Shown: one piece after another, positions 35,942 through 45,037 of the stretch
Position numbering within the stretch: the stretch's first letter is position 1
Layout of the letters: every line of letters begins with the position of its first letter
NCBI RefSeq assembly: GCF_002939885.1
Contig: NZ_MDED01000021.1
Coordinates: forward strand, 1-64,000
DNA length: 64,000 nt
From: Xanthomonas cucurbitae
GTDB lineage: Bacteria > Pseudomonadota > Gammaproteobacteria > Xanthomonadales > Xanthomonadaceae
Reading direction: 5' to 3'
The notes under the pieces: model-generated
The model's input: the letters and a program-made list of their open reading frames with translations, nothing else
Databases searched by the model: none
Told to the model about the DNA's origin: nothing
Translations under genes and position numbers: made by a program

Positions 35942-36925
35942 TCAGCCGGCAGCCACCGCACGCCGCGCGGCGGTGACGATGCGCTCCACGCTCGGCAGGT
36001 ACTTCATTTCCAGCCGGAACAGCGGGATATGCGTGTCGTAGCCGGTGACGCGTTCGACCGGTGCCACCAGGTCGTACATCGATTGCTCGGCCAGGCGCGC
36101 GGCGATCTCCGCGCCGAAGCCGGCGGTGCGCGGGGCTTCCTGCACGATCACGCAGCGGCCGGTCTTGGCCACCGATTCGGCAATGGTGTCGAAGTCCAGC
36201 GGGCGCAGCGTGGCCACGTCGATCACTTCGGCGCTGATGCCTTCGCCGGCGAGTTTGTCGGCCGCTTCCAGCGCTTCCTTGACCTGCGCACCCCAGGTGA
36301 CCAGGGTGACATCGGTGCCGTCGCGCAGCACGAAGCACACGTCCAGCGGCAGCGCTTCGCCATCGTTGGCCACCACTTCCTTGTACTGGCGATAGATGCG
36401 CTTGGGCTCCATGTAGATCACCGGATCCGGGTCGCGGATCGCGGCCAGCAACAGGCCATAGGCGCGCTGCGGTGAGGATGGCAGCACCACGCGCAGACCG
36501 GGCACGTTGGTGAAGATGGCTTCGTTGGCTTCGCTGTGGTGTTCCGGCGCGCGGATGCCGCCGCCCCACGGCACGCGCAGCACCATCGGGCAGTGCAGAC
36601 GGCCACGGGTGCGGTTGCGCAGGCGCGCGGCATGGCAGATCAGGTGATCGACCATGGGGTATACGAAGCCGTCGAACTGCGCTTCGGCCACCGGTTTCAT
36701 GCCTTGCGCAGCCAGCCCCACGCTCAGGCCGGCAATGGTGGTTTCATCCAGCGGGGTATCCAGCACGCGCGCGCTGCCGAAGCGTTGTTGCAGGCCGGCA
36801 GTGGCGCGGAAGACGCCGCCATTGACGCCCACGTCTTCGCCCAGCACCAGCACCGCAGGGTCGTGTTCCAGCTCCCAGGCCAGCGCCTGGGTGATGGCTT
36901 CGATCAGGGTGATGGGCGAACTCAT
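35942..36925 (-). CDS. bkdA2: Branched-chain 2-oxoacid dehydrogenase E1 beta
   Basis: 327 residues from ATG 36925 (MSSPITLIEAITQAL), with GGAGAG 8-13 nt upstream. An upstream ATG at 37012 overlaps the E1alpha stop and would add 29 poorly conserved residues. Family segments: VLVLGEDVGVNGGVFRATAG, DTPLDETTIAGLSVGLA, AEAQFDGFVYPMVDHL, RVPWGGGIRAPEHHSE, EVIDVATLRPLDFDTI and VIVQEAPRTAGFGAEIA. It pairs with E1alpha to bind thiamine diphosphate and decarboxylate branched 2-oxoacids. Confidence 0.92.
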   Translation of the reverse strand: MSSPITLIEAITQALAWELEHDPAVLVLGEDVGVNGGVFRATAGLQQRFGSARVLDTPLDETTIAGLSVGLAAQGMKPVAEAQFDGFVYPMVDHLICHAARLRNRTRGRLHCPMVLRVPWGGGIRAPEHHSEANEAIFTNVPGLRVVLPSSPQRAYGLLLAAIRDPDPVIYMEPKRIYRQYKEVVANDGEALPLDVCFVLRDGTDVTLVTWGAQVKEALEAADKLAGEGISAEVIDVATLRPLDFDTIAESVAKTGRCVIVQEAPRTAGFGAEIAARLAEQSMYDLVAPVERVTGYDTHIPLFRLEMKYLPSVERIVTAARRAVAAG

Positions 36926-37004
36926 GGCGATCTCTCCGTGCGCGGCAGCGGCGTGGTAAGGGGCACTGGCGTGCTGCGAGGCGTCTACGGGCATCGGCTT
37001 GAGC

Positions 37005-38093
37005 TCATCCATGACGTGCCTCCAGGGCCATCGCCTCGGCGCGCTGGGCCAGCAATTCGGCCGGTGGGTCGCCATAGAGATGATCGAACATCGCTTCCAC
37101 CGGCTGCACCGGGGTATTGAGGTAGGCGTTGACCTCTTCGTCGATGCGGGCGCCGCATTCGGTTTTCCAGGCCGCTTCCTGCGCTTCGTCCCACAGGCCT
37201 TGCGCGGTGAGATAGCGGCGCAGGCGCAGCAGCGGTTCGCGGGTCCAGGCCTGCTTGACCTCGTCCTCGCCCCGGTAGCGGCGCGCGTCGTCGGCGGTGG
37301 TGTGGTCGGTGAGGCGGTAGGTCATGAATTCGATCACCGTGCCGCCGTCGCCGGCCAGGGCGCGCACGCGCGCCTGCCGCATCGCTTCGAGCACCGCGAT
37401 CAGGTCGTTGCCGTCCACCTGCAGGCAGTGCAGGCCGCCGGCCAGGCCTTTTTGCGCCAGCGTCTGCGCACCGGTCTGCGCCGCGCGCGGCACCGAGATG
37501 GCCCAGCCGTTGTTGATGACGCACAGGATCAGCGGCAGCTTGTAGGCGCCGGCCGAGTTGAGCGCGGCATAGAAGTCGGTCTTGGAACTGCCGCCATCGC
37601 CGCAGCAGGCTACCGCCACCTGCGGCTTGCCCATCAGCTTGAACGACAGCGCCGAGCCGGCCGCATGCAGGCACTGGGTGGAGATCGGCACGCAGATCGG
37701 GAAGTCGATCGCCGCATCGGCAGTGCGCGGATAATCGCTGCCACGCTCGTCGCCGCCCCAATACAGCAGCACATCGCGCGGGCGCACGCCACGTTCGAAC
37801 ATGGTGCCGTATTCGCGGTAGCTGGGCGCGAACACATCGCCGCTGCGCATCGACGCGCCGATGCCCACATGGGTGGCTTCATGGCCCAGGCTGGCCGCAT
37901 AGGTGCCGAGCTTGCCGGTGCGCTGCAGGGCCACCGATTTACTATCGAAGGTGCGCACGAACAGCATGCGCTTGAACAGCGCCAGCAAGGTCTGCGGGTT
38001 GGCGGCGTCGGCCGGCAGGTCGTCGCGGACGACGTTGCCGTCCGCGTCCATGTATTGCAGATAGTCGATCTGGAACTGCGCGGCTACGCTCAT
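37005..38093 (-). CDS. bkdA1: Branched-chain 2-oxoacid dehydrogenase E1 alpha
   Basis: 362 residues from ATG 38093, preceded by GAAGGTG; a TTG 30 bp earlier is less likely. It has RTFDSKSVALQRTGKLGTYA, GHEATHVGIGASM, and the thiamine-diphosphate motif opening GDGGSSKTDFYAALN and closing INNGWAISVP. Regulatory loop region YRLTDHTTADDARRYR. First gene of the operon E1alpha-E1beta-SH3-E2. No lipoamide dehydrogenase gene (E3) follows; on that side lie 211 empty bases and XopAI. E3 must come from elsewhere. Confidence 0.92.
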   Translation of the reverse strand: MSVAAQFQIDYLQYMDADGNVVRDDLPADAANPQTLLALFKRMLFVRTFDSKSVALQRTGKLGTYAASLGHEATHVGIGASMRSGDVFAPSYREYGTMFERGVRPRDVLLYWGGDERGSDYPRTADAAIDFPICVPISTQCLHAAGSALSFKLMGKPQVAVACCGDGGSSKTDFYAALNSAGAYKLPLILCVINNGWAISVPRAAQTGAQTLAQKGLAGGLHCLQVDGNDLIAVLEAMRQARVRALAGDGGTVIEFMTYRLTDHTTADDARRYRGEDEVKQAWTREPLLRLRRYLTAQGLWDEAQEAAWKTECGARIDEEVNAYLNTPVQPVEAMFDHLYGDPPAELLAQRAEAMALEARHG

Positions 38094-38201
38094 TGCGGCG
38101 ACACCTTCATCAAGAAGTTTCAAATGATATGAGTTGCCATGTTAAGGAGGACGCTGCAAAACCCTTTCCTGCACCGCAGCACGTCGGATGTTGGGGTGCA
38201 C

Positions 38202-38230
38202 AAAAAAAGGGCGCGGAACGACCCGCGCCC
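38202..38230 (-). terminator. Intrinsic terminator of the nuclease gene
   Basis: On the minus strand, GGGCGCGG (from 38230) and CCGCGCCC (to 38209) form a perfect 8-bp stem with a 6-nt loop, followed by seven T's (A's at 38202-38208). It lies about 40 bp after the stop at 38269. Textbook rho-independent form. Confidence 0.93.
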
Positions 38231-38268
38231 GTTGCCGCCGTTGTGCCCGGCGATATGCTGCACTGCGG

Positions 38269-41200
38269 TCAACGACGATCCGCGCCCCCGCCGACCGGGG
38301 TGACGATCAGCGCCGAATCGTTGCCCGGGTTCGCGTCCGGCGATGCGGATGTGGCACTGGCCTGCACGCGAATCGCGCCGTCGGCCGGAACCGGCCGGGC
38401 CGCCACGGTCAGCGGGAACGCGGCCTGCGTGCCCGGCGGCATCACCGTCGCACTGCTGCAGACGAAGCGGGCGCTACGCAGCGACTGCAGCTGCTTGTCG
38501 CAGCGCCAGCCAGGCGGCGGGACCAGCTGCGACAGCGCAGACACCGTGTTGCCTTCGATCACCAGGCTGGGGTGCTGTGCCGGGGCGGTGCCGAGGTTGC
38601 TTAGCACCGCCCGGTAGCTGGCATTGAAGGCGGTGGTCGGCAGGCTGGTAGGGCCGTCGAGCCGCACGGCCAGGTCGCTGCGGGGTTGCGGACGTGCCTG
38701 TACCGTGACCGACGCGGTGTCGGTGTTGTTGCCCGGTTGCGGATCGGGCGATTGCGAGGCGACCGACCCGGCCAGCATCAGGGTGCGTCCTGCCAGTTCC
38801 GAGCCAGTATCGAGTTGCACCGCAAAGCTCTGCCTTGCGCCGGGATTCAGCGCGGGCAGATTGCAGGTAAACGTGGTCTGCGTGGCAGAGGTGAGGTTCT
38901 GGCAGAGCCAACCCGTCGGAGCCGTGATACGCGCCTGCACCGGTAGGTCGAACACCAGCGCCAGCGCTGTGAACGGTGCCCGATCCGGCCCGCGGTTGTC
39001 CACATCCACGGTGTAGTCGATGCGCTCGCCTTCAGTGACCTGCGCACGTGCGGCACTCACCGCCACGCCCAGGTCCGCGTTGACCTGCTTGCGCATGCGC
39101 AACAGCACCACGGTGGGATTGTGATCGGACAAGCGCGTGGGCGTATTGGCAGCGTTGCGCGCGGTGCCGGGGAAGTCGGCATTGATGCGCGCATGGCCTA
39201 CTAACAGCGAGGCGATCTGCGGCGTGCGCATCAGCGCATCGCTGGCCAGGATGTGGTCCAGCGATTGCACGTTGCCGTCGAAGACGTACGAATAGCTCTG
39301 GTCGGGCGTGTTGAACCAGGTCAGGTCGGTGTAGTCCGGGTTGACCAGATCGGCGCCATCGCCGGCCACCACGGTCTGCGCATCCGGCGCCGGCCGGCCG
39401 GTGACGGTGCCCATGGCATCCACATAGCCGTCGTTGAATTCGAAGGCGTTGAAGTCGCCCATCACCAGGACTTTTTCGTCAGGGTTCACTTGCTGACGTG
39501 TCTGCAGCAGGCGCGCCAGGTACTCGGCCTGGGCCTGGCGCTTGGCGCGGATGCGGGTACCGGCCGCATCGTCGGTGTCGGCGCCGTTGAGCGAGCGCTG
39601 GTGCACCACGATGGCCGTCAGCGGCAGCGTGCGGCCGTCGGCCTGGTGCACGTTGGCAGTGAGCACCAGCGGCGGTCGGTCGTTGAGCAGGCTCACGCCG
39701 CCGGCCGGCTCGGTCCAGGTGGTGGTCTTGCCTTCCTGCGCAATGGAAAGCACTTCCACGCGGGGTACACCACCGGCCACCCAGGCGGTCTTGACCAGGA
39801 AGCCGACGTCGATGCCGCCAACGTCGTTGCCTTCCTGCAGGTACGCCACGTACTGGGGATCCTGCTGACCGGCGGCCACCGCGTCGGCGTTGATGCGCGC
39901 GGCCAGGGTCTGCAGCACGCTGAGGTTTTCCACTTCTACCGTGCCCAGGATGTCGGGCGTATGCAGGTAGTTGCGGATCGCCAGCGAGGCCTTGTTGAGG
40001 CGGGCCTGGAACGCGGCCGGGGTGAGGACCGGCTCGCCAATCGCCGGGTCGTTCTGGTCGTCGAAGAAACGTTCCATGTTGTAGGTGGCCACGGCCACAT
40101 CGTCTGCCTGCGGCATCGGTGCGGGGCGTGGTTGATCGGCACCGTTGCAGGTCACCTGCGGGGTGCGTTCCGGATACAGCGTGTAGCGGCGGAAGCTGTA
40201 ATCCAGCGGGCCGACCACATTGAACACCATGCAGCCGGCGGCCAGATCCAGTCGCTCGCCACCCACGCCGGCACTGCCGACGGCGATCACTTCCGGGTTG
40301 GTATTCCAGCGGGGCACGCCTGCCGGCGAGCCGGCAGGCAGCGGGTCGGGCAACTGCACGCCCGGCTCGCGGAAGGCGCGCGGCACGCCGGTGACCACAG
40401 CATGGAACACGCCATTGCTGGTGGCGGTGGCATTGGTCTCGTTGACGCTGCCGCCGGTGGGCGCATTGACGGTGAGGCTGGCGGCGGCCACGCGCATGCC
40501 TTCCAGCTCTTCGAGCTGATCATAGGCGCCGTTGGGGTTGGGGAAGTCCGGGCGCAGCATCACCGGCGACGGCAACGGGTTGCCGGCGGAATCGGCCAGC
40601 ACGGTGGGATTGCCGCCGATCTCGGTCAGCGGCGGCTGGGTCGGGTCGGCGGTGGGCACATATTCGATCACCGTGCCCTGCACGCGCACCCGGTTGCCGA
40701 TGGCGGCGGCCTCCGGCGGTGCGCTGCCGGTGTAGACGTAGACGCCTTCGGAGGTGGACGGATCACCGTCGGCTTCGGTATCCGGGGCCTGCAGAAAGAA
40801 CCCCGCGCTGCGGCGCGCGGTGACGATGCCCGAGGTGGCGACGACCTGGCCGTCCAGCGGCGAGCGTGCACCCTTGCCCTGGATGGCGTGGATCGGCAGC
40901 AGGCTGAAGTCGTCGTTGACGATAGTGCCGGTGGCGCTCAGCGTGGCCGGTAGCGCGCCGGTGACCCCGCTGATCTGCAAGCGGAAGCTTTCATCCGGTT
41001 CGGCGATGGCGTCGCCCAGCACGTCCACCGCGATGCTGGCCGTGCGTTCGCCAGCGGCAATGCGCAAGGTGGTCGCGGGCAGGGCGACATAGTCGCTGCC
41101 GGCGGTGGCGGTGCCATCGACGGTGGCGGCGGTCAAGCTCACCCCACCGGCACCGGCCGGCTGGCTCAGGCTCAGCGTGAACACGACGCTGCGGTTGCCG

Positions 41201-41856
41201 CTGTTGCCTTCGGCCTGGCTGACATCGGCCAGCGTGGCGATCGGCTGGCCGCCGCCGCTGCACAGGCGCACGGCGCTGGCGGAATTGCGCGGGGCCGGCG
41301 CGCCGGTGGCGAAGTCGGCCGCGTTGTTGTCGGTATCGGTGCAGCCATCGCCTGCGCGCAGCACCGCCAGCGTGTTGCTGGGGGCCGGGGTGGGCGCATT
41401 GCCTTCGGCGCAGCTGGCATTGCTGCCGTAGCCGACCAAATCGGCGTTGCCGGTGGGGCAGTTGCCACTCAACGCGAAGGCGCTGTTGCTCAGCGCCACC
41501 TTGCCAGCGGTGCCGCTCATGGCCAGCGTGCCGGTGGCGTCGGAGGTGGGCAGCGCCACGCTGCCGCCGCTGCCGTCGGCCTGCTTGATTAGGTAATAGC
41601 CGCCAGCCGGCACGCTGCCCGCCAACGGGGTGACCTGCCAGCTGCTGCCGGCCGCCGAGGCGTATTGCACCGACCAGCCGTCCAGGCTGACCGTGGTGGT
41701 GCCGCGATTGTGCAGCTCGATGAAATCGCTGCGCAGCGTGGCGCCGCTGTTGCCGCCACCGCCGTAGACCTGGCTGATGACGACCTGGGCGGAGGCATGG
41801 CCGGCAAACGCCAGCCCACACAGAAGTAAGGCTGCACGACGCTGCAACGCTGGCAT
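38269..41856 (-). CDS. Large secreted nuclease (ExeM/NucH-like) with lamin-tail and Calx-beta domains
   Basis: 1195 residues from ATG 41856. Signal peptide (RRAALLLCGLAFAGHASA). A lamin-tail domain comes first (VVISQVYGGGGNSGATLRSDFIELHN, split motif), then a Calx-beta repeat (about 205-320), an OB-like region, and an endonuclease/exonuclease/phosphatase domain starting at VATYNMERFFDD with MGDFNAFEFNDG and LSDHNPTVVLL. The C-terminus carries two DUF11-like Ig modules (DYTVDVDNRGPDRAPF). Homologues degrade extracellular DNA, for example in neutrophil nets or biofilms. No GlyGly-CTERM anchor is visible, unlike Shewanella ExeM, so it is probably released. Likely exported by the Xps type II system (inference). 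Confidence 0.87.
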   Translation of the reverse strand: MPALQRRAALLLCGLAFAGHASAQVVISQVYGGGGNSGATLRSDFIELHNRGTTTVSLDGWSVQYASAAGSSWQVTPLAGSVPAGGYYLIKQADGSGGSVALPTSDATGTLAMSGTAGKVALSNSAFALSGNCPTGNADLVGYGSNASCAEGNAPTPAPSNTLAVLRAGDGCTDTDNNAADFATGAPAPRNSASAVRLCSGGGQPIATLADVSQAEGNSGNRSVVFTLSLSQPAGAGGVSLTAATVDGTATAGSDYVALPATTLRIAAGERTASIAVDVLGDAIAEPDESFRLQISGVTGALPATLSATGTIVNDDFSLLPIHAIQGKGARSPLDGQVVATSGIVTARRSAGFFLQAPDTEADGDPSTSEGVYVYTGSAPPEAAAIGNRVRVQGTVIEYVPTADPTQPPLTEIGGNPTVLADSAGNPLPSPVMLRPDFPNPNGAYDQLEELEGMRVAAASLTVNAPTGGSVNETNATATSNGVFHAVVTGVPRAFREPGVQLPDPLPAGSPAGVPRWNTNPEVIAVGSAGVGGERLDLAAGCMVFNVVGPLDYSFRRYTLYPERTPQVTCNGADQPRPAPMPQADDVAVATYNMERFFDDQNDPAIGEPVLTPAAFQARLNKASLAIRNYLHTPDILGTVEVENLSVLQTLAARINADAVAAGQQDPQYVAYLQEGNDVGGIDVGFLVKTAWVAGGVPRVEVLSIAQEGKTTTWTEPAGGVSLLNDRPPLVLTANVHQADGRTLPLTAIVVHQRSLNGADTDDAAGTRIRAKRQAQAEYLARLLQTRQQVNPDEKVLVMGDFNAFEFNDGYVDAMGTVTGRPAPDAQTVVAGDGADLVNPDYTDLTWFNTPDQSYSYVFDGNVQSLDHILASDALMRTPQIASLLVGHARINADFPGTARNAANTPTRLSDHNPTVVLLRMRKQVNADLGVAVSAARAQVTEGERIDYTVDVDNRGPDRAPFTALALVFDLPVQARITAPTGWLCQNLTSATQTTFTCNLPALNPGARQSFAVQLDTGSELAGRTLMLAGSVASQSPDPQPGNNTDTASVTVQARPQPRSDLAVRLDGPTSLPTTAFNASYRAVLSNLGTAPAQHPSLVIEGNTVSALSQLVPPPGWRCDKQLQSLRSARFVCSSATVMPPGTQAAFPLTVAARPVPADGAIRVQASATSASPDANPGNDSALIVTPVGGGADRR

Positions 41857-42281
41857 GAGATGAGAGTCCCCTGGATCGGTGAGACGTGAAGCGCGCCCCT
41901 GCACCGGCCACGTCCCTGGCCGGTAGCGCTGTCGAATTCTGCATGAATTTGCAGACCTAGGTTGACGATATGGTGACAGCGGCGCACCAGCCGAGACTGC
42001 GTCGGGTGCATGCCGATTGATTCAGAGGTGAAACAAGCGACCTCGAGTTTGAGGTCGGGGCGCGCAATCACGTAGGTGTGGACGGTTAGCCAGGCATCCG
42101 CACAGGCATCGCCGGCCCAACCCCTCCAAGACGGCAAGCAACCAGGCAACGCGAGCCCTCCGCCATTCCCCATTCCCGATTCCCGATTCCCCATTCCCGA
42201 TTCCCGATTCCCGATTCCGCAGCGGCTGCCAAGCCGCCGCCAGCGCGCTACCCTGCGCAGCCCGATCCTCAACGCTTCGCC
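41857..42281. repeat. Intergenic region with heptamer tandem repeat (42164-42219)
   Basis: The region separates the nuclease gene from kynA. At 42164-42219 the unit ATTCCCG (sometimes ATTCCCC) repeats about eight times in a row, ending some 60 bp before the kynA ATG. A 7-bp stem (CGACCTC/GAGGTCG) lies at 42038-42057. No gene is seen. Slippage at the repeat would change the distance between any promoter upstream and kynA. Confidence 0.75.
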
Positions 42282-43181
42282 ATGCCTGTCGATAAGAACC
42301 TGCGTGACCTGGAACCCGGCATCCACACCGATCTGCAGGGGCGGTTGACCTATGGCGGCTATCTGCGGCTGGACCAATTGCTCTCGGCGCAGCAGCCCTT
42401 GTCCGAGCCGGCACATCACGACGAGATGCTGTTCATCATCCAGCACCAGACCTCCGAGCTATGGTTGAAGCTGCTGGCGCACGAGCTGCGCGCGGCGATG
42501 GTGCACCTGCAGAACGACCAGGTCTGGCAATGCCGCAAGGTGCTGGCGCGCAGCAAGCAGGTGCTGCGCCAGCTCACCGAGCAGTGGTCGGTGCTGGAAA
42601 CGCTCACGCCCAGCGAGTACATGGGGTTTCGCGATGTCCTCGGCCCTTCGTCGGGGTTCCAGTCGCTGCAGTACCGCTATATCGAGTTCCTGCTCGGCAA
42701 CAAGAACCCGCAGATGCTGCAGGTGTTCGCCTACGACCCGCAGGGCCAGGCGCGCCTGCGCGAGGTGCTGGACGCGCCCAGCCTGTATGAGGAATTTCTG
42801 CGCTACCTGGCGCGCTTCGGGCATGCGATTCCGCCGCAGTACCAGGCGCGCGACTGGACCGCCGCGCATGTGGCCGACGACGCGTTGCGCCCGGTGTTCG
42901 AGCGCATCTACGAAAACACCGATCGCTACTGGCGCGAGTATTCGCTGTGCGAGGACCTGGTGGATCTGGAAACCCAGTTCCAGCTCTGGCGCTTCCGCCA
43001 CATGCGTACGGTGATGCGGGTGATCGGCTTCAAGCGCGGCACCGGTGGCTCCAGCGGCGTGGGCTTCCTGCAGCAGGCGCTGGCGCTGACGTTCTTCCCG
43101 GAATTGTTCGACGTGCGGACCTCGGTGGGGGTGGAAAACCGTGCGCAGGACGCGGGAAGTGCCGAAGCAGCGAAAGGCTGA
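42282..43181 (+). CDS. kynA: Tryptophan 2,3-dioxygenase
   Basis: 299 residues. It opens the indole ring of L-tryptophan to N-formylkynurenine with a b-type haem, the first step of the kynurenine pathway. His55 (in [10 protein letters not shown]), Tyr113 and Arg117 (in [10 protein letters not shown]) and the proximal haem ligand His240 (RFRH) fall at the numbers used for the X. campestris enzyme, which also supports this start. The tail from about 285 is alanine-rich and variable. No kynB or kynU lies in the window. Confidence 0.96.
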   Translation: MPVDKNLRDLEPGIHTDLQGRLTYGGYLRLDQLLSAQQPLSEPAHHDEMLFIIQHQTSELWLKLLAHELRAAMVHLQNDQVWQCRKVLARSKQVLRQLTEQWSVLETLTPSEYMGFRDVLGPSSGFQSLQYRYIEFLLGNKNPQMLQVFAYDPQGQARLREVLDAPSLYEEFLRYLARFGHAIPPQYQARDWTAAHVADDALRPVFERIYENTDRYWREYSLCEDLVDLETQFQLWRFRHMRTVMRVIGFKRGTGGSSGVGFLQQALALTFFPELFDVRTSVGVENRAQDAGSAEAAKG

Positions 43182-43514
43182 GGAGCGAAAGGGCGGGGTG
43201 CTTGCCTGGTGGGGGCGTTGCGGGATGCTCCCCCCATCCGCCCTTCGGGCACCTTCCCCCGTTCACGGGGGAAGGGAGCAGGCAGGGCGGCGCTTGGCGC
43301 CATGGGTTGCCTGCTCCTTCTGACGCTAGGCGCCTTTCCCCGCTGAGCGGTTTGCCCCCTACCGGCCCCCGCCCGAGCGCATGTCTGCGCCCCGTTGCCA
43401 TCTGGTCGTGGGGTCGGGCGAATTTGACGCGTCCATGACGTCTAAGTGATGCTCGCGCGTTGTCCGGGATCGCCCGGGTGCACCCAGCCATTCCTGAATA
43501 CGCAAGGGACTTCT
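43182..43514. repeat. Intergenic region with palindromic repeat element
   Basis: CCTTCCCCCG (43252-43261) pairs with CGGGGGAAGG (43266-43275) around a 4-nt loop. CCCCATCCGCCCTTCGGGCA lies just before it, the usual flank of this Xanthomonas repeat family. No gene is seen. AAGGGA at 43504-43509 serves the downstream transporter. Confidence 0.7.
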
Positions 43515-45026
43515 ATGAGCGTTGACGCTGCCGCGCCGACATCCGCTTCCACCCCACCGCCGCCCGAGTTTCCCACCTTGCTGGGTCATCCCCGCCCGCT
43601 GTGGATGCTGTTCATGACCGAATTCTGGGAGCGCTTCGCGTTCTACGGCATTCGTTGGGCGCTGGTGCTGTACATTGTGGCGCAGTTTTCCGGCGGCGCC
43701 GCCACAGGCCAGGCAGATGCGGGCCGCACCTACGGCGCCTATCTGGCGCTGGTGTATGCAGCAGCGATCTTCGGCGGCTACGTGGCCGACCGGGTGCTTG
43801 GCTACCAACGTTCGATCCTGGTCGGCGCGGCGGTGATGGCCACCGGGCTGTTCCTGATCGCCATTCCCGACCGGACCCTGTTCGAGATCGGCCTGGCCAC
43901 GGTGGTGGTCGGCAACGGGCTGTTCAAGCCCAACATCTCCACCATGGTCGGCAAGCTGTATTCGGTAGCCGATCCGCGCCGCGACAGCGGTTTCACCATC
44001 TTCTACATGGGCATCAACCTGGGCGCGATGATCTCGCCGGTGCTGACCCAGTTGCTGGCCGAAAAGGTGTTCGGCACCGAGGCGATGCCGTCTTACAAGA
44101 TGGTGTTCATGGCCTCCGGCGTGGGCATGCTGATCAGCCTGGTGTGGTTCTGGATCGGCCGCGCCCAGCTCAAGGGCATCGGTGCGCCGGCGCCGGGCGC
44201 GCAGGCCAGCCTCGGCCGCGTGCTGATGGTGCTGGTGGGCTGCCTGCTGGCGATTCCGGGCGTGTACTTCCTGCTCGCCGTCGGTGCGGATGTGTTGCAG
44301 ATCGTGCTGACGGTGCTGTTCATCGGCCTGTCGGTGATGCTGCTGGTGGAAGGCATCCGCGAAGGCAAGGTACAGCGCGACAAGGTGATCGCGATGCTGA
44401 TCATCTTCGCCTTCAACGTGCTGTTCTGGATGTTCTTCGAACAGGCCGGGAGTTCGTTCACCTTCCTGGCCGACAACATCGTCAATCGCAATTTTGGCGA
44501 CTGGACCTTCCCGACCGCCTGGTTCCAGTCGGTCAACTCGGTCGCCATCATCGCGCTGGCGCCGGTCATCGCCTGGATCTGGGTCAAGTCCGGTCGCTTC
44601 AACCCGTCGATCCCGCGCAAGTTCGGCCTGGGCCTGATCTTCAACGGCCTGGCCTTCCTGCTGCTGATGTTCGCGCTGTCCAGCCTGGTCAGCGATGCCG
44701 GCAAGATTCCGTTCTGGACCCTGTTCATGGTCTACGTGATCCAGTCGGTGGGCGAGCTGTGCCTGTCGCCGATCGGCCTGTCGATGGTGACCAAGCTGGC
44801 GCCCATGCGCCTGGTCGGTTTCGGCATGGGGGGCTGGTTCTTGTCCACCGGCATCGGCAACAACCTGTCGGGGATCTTTGCCGGCCATGTCAGCGGAAGC
44901 GAAGGCATGAGCGTGTCCTCGGCGCTGGGTGGGTATACCTTCGGGTTCTGGGCGTTGCTGGGCGCCGGCGCGCTGCTGTTCCTGATCGCGCCGCTCATCA
45001 ACAAACTCATGCACGGTGTGAAGTGA
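43515..45026 (+). CDS. POT-family proton/oligopeptide symporter
   Basis: 503 residues from ATG 43515 (MSVDAAAPTS). About 12-14 membrane segments. TEFWERFAFYGIRWALVLYI carries the ExxERFxYY-type proton-coupling motif of peptide transporters. IFGGYVADRVLGYQRSIL and FYMGINLGAMISP are PTR2 signatures, and LFWMFFEQAGSSFTFLAD is the usual helix 7 segment. It imports di- and tripeptides. It is followed 11 bp later by the thioredoxin-like lipoprotein gene. Confidence 0.92.
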   Translation: MSVDAAAPTSASTPPPPEFPTLLGHPRPLWMLFMTEFWERFAFYGIRWALVLYIVAQFSGGAATGQADAGRTYGAYLALVYAAAIFGGYVADRVLGYQRSILVGAAVMATGLFLIAIPDRTLFEIGLATVVVGNGLFKPNISTMVGKLYSVADPRRDSGFTIFYMGINLGAMISPVLTQLLAEKVFGTEAMPSYKMVFMASGVGMLISLVWFWIGRAQLKGIGAPAPGAQASLGRVLMVLVGCLLAIPGVYFLLAVGADVLQIVLTVLFIGLSVMLLVEGIREGKVQRDKVIAMLIIFAFNVLFWMFFEQAGSSFTFLADNIVNRNFGDWTFPTAWFQSVNSVAIIALAPVIAWIWVKSGRFNPSIPRKFGLGLIFNGLAFLLLMFALSSLVSDAGKIPFWTLFMVYVIQSVGELCLSPIGLSMVTKLAPMRLVGFGMGGWFLSTGIGNNLSGIFAGHVSGSEGMSVSSALGGYTFGFWALLGAGALLFLIAPLINKLMHGVK

Positions 45027-45037
45027 GGAGAAACGCG

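Noticed and set aside
43601-45037. Long upstream extension of the thioredoxin-like lipoprotein frame
   Set aside because: It overlaps the transporter gene as a shadow; the lipoprotein signal and ribosome-binding site place the start at 45038.
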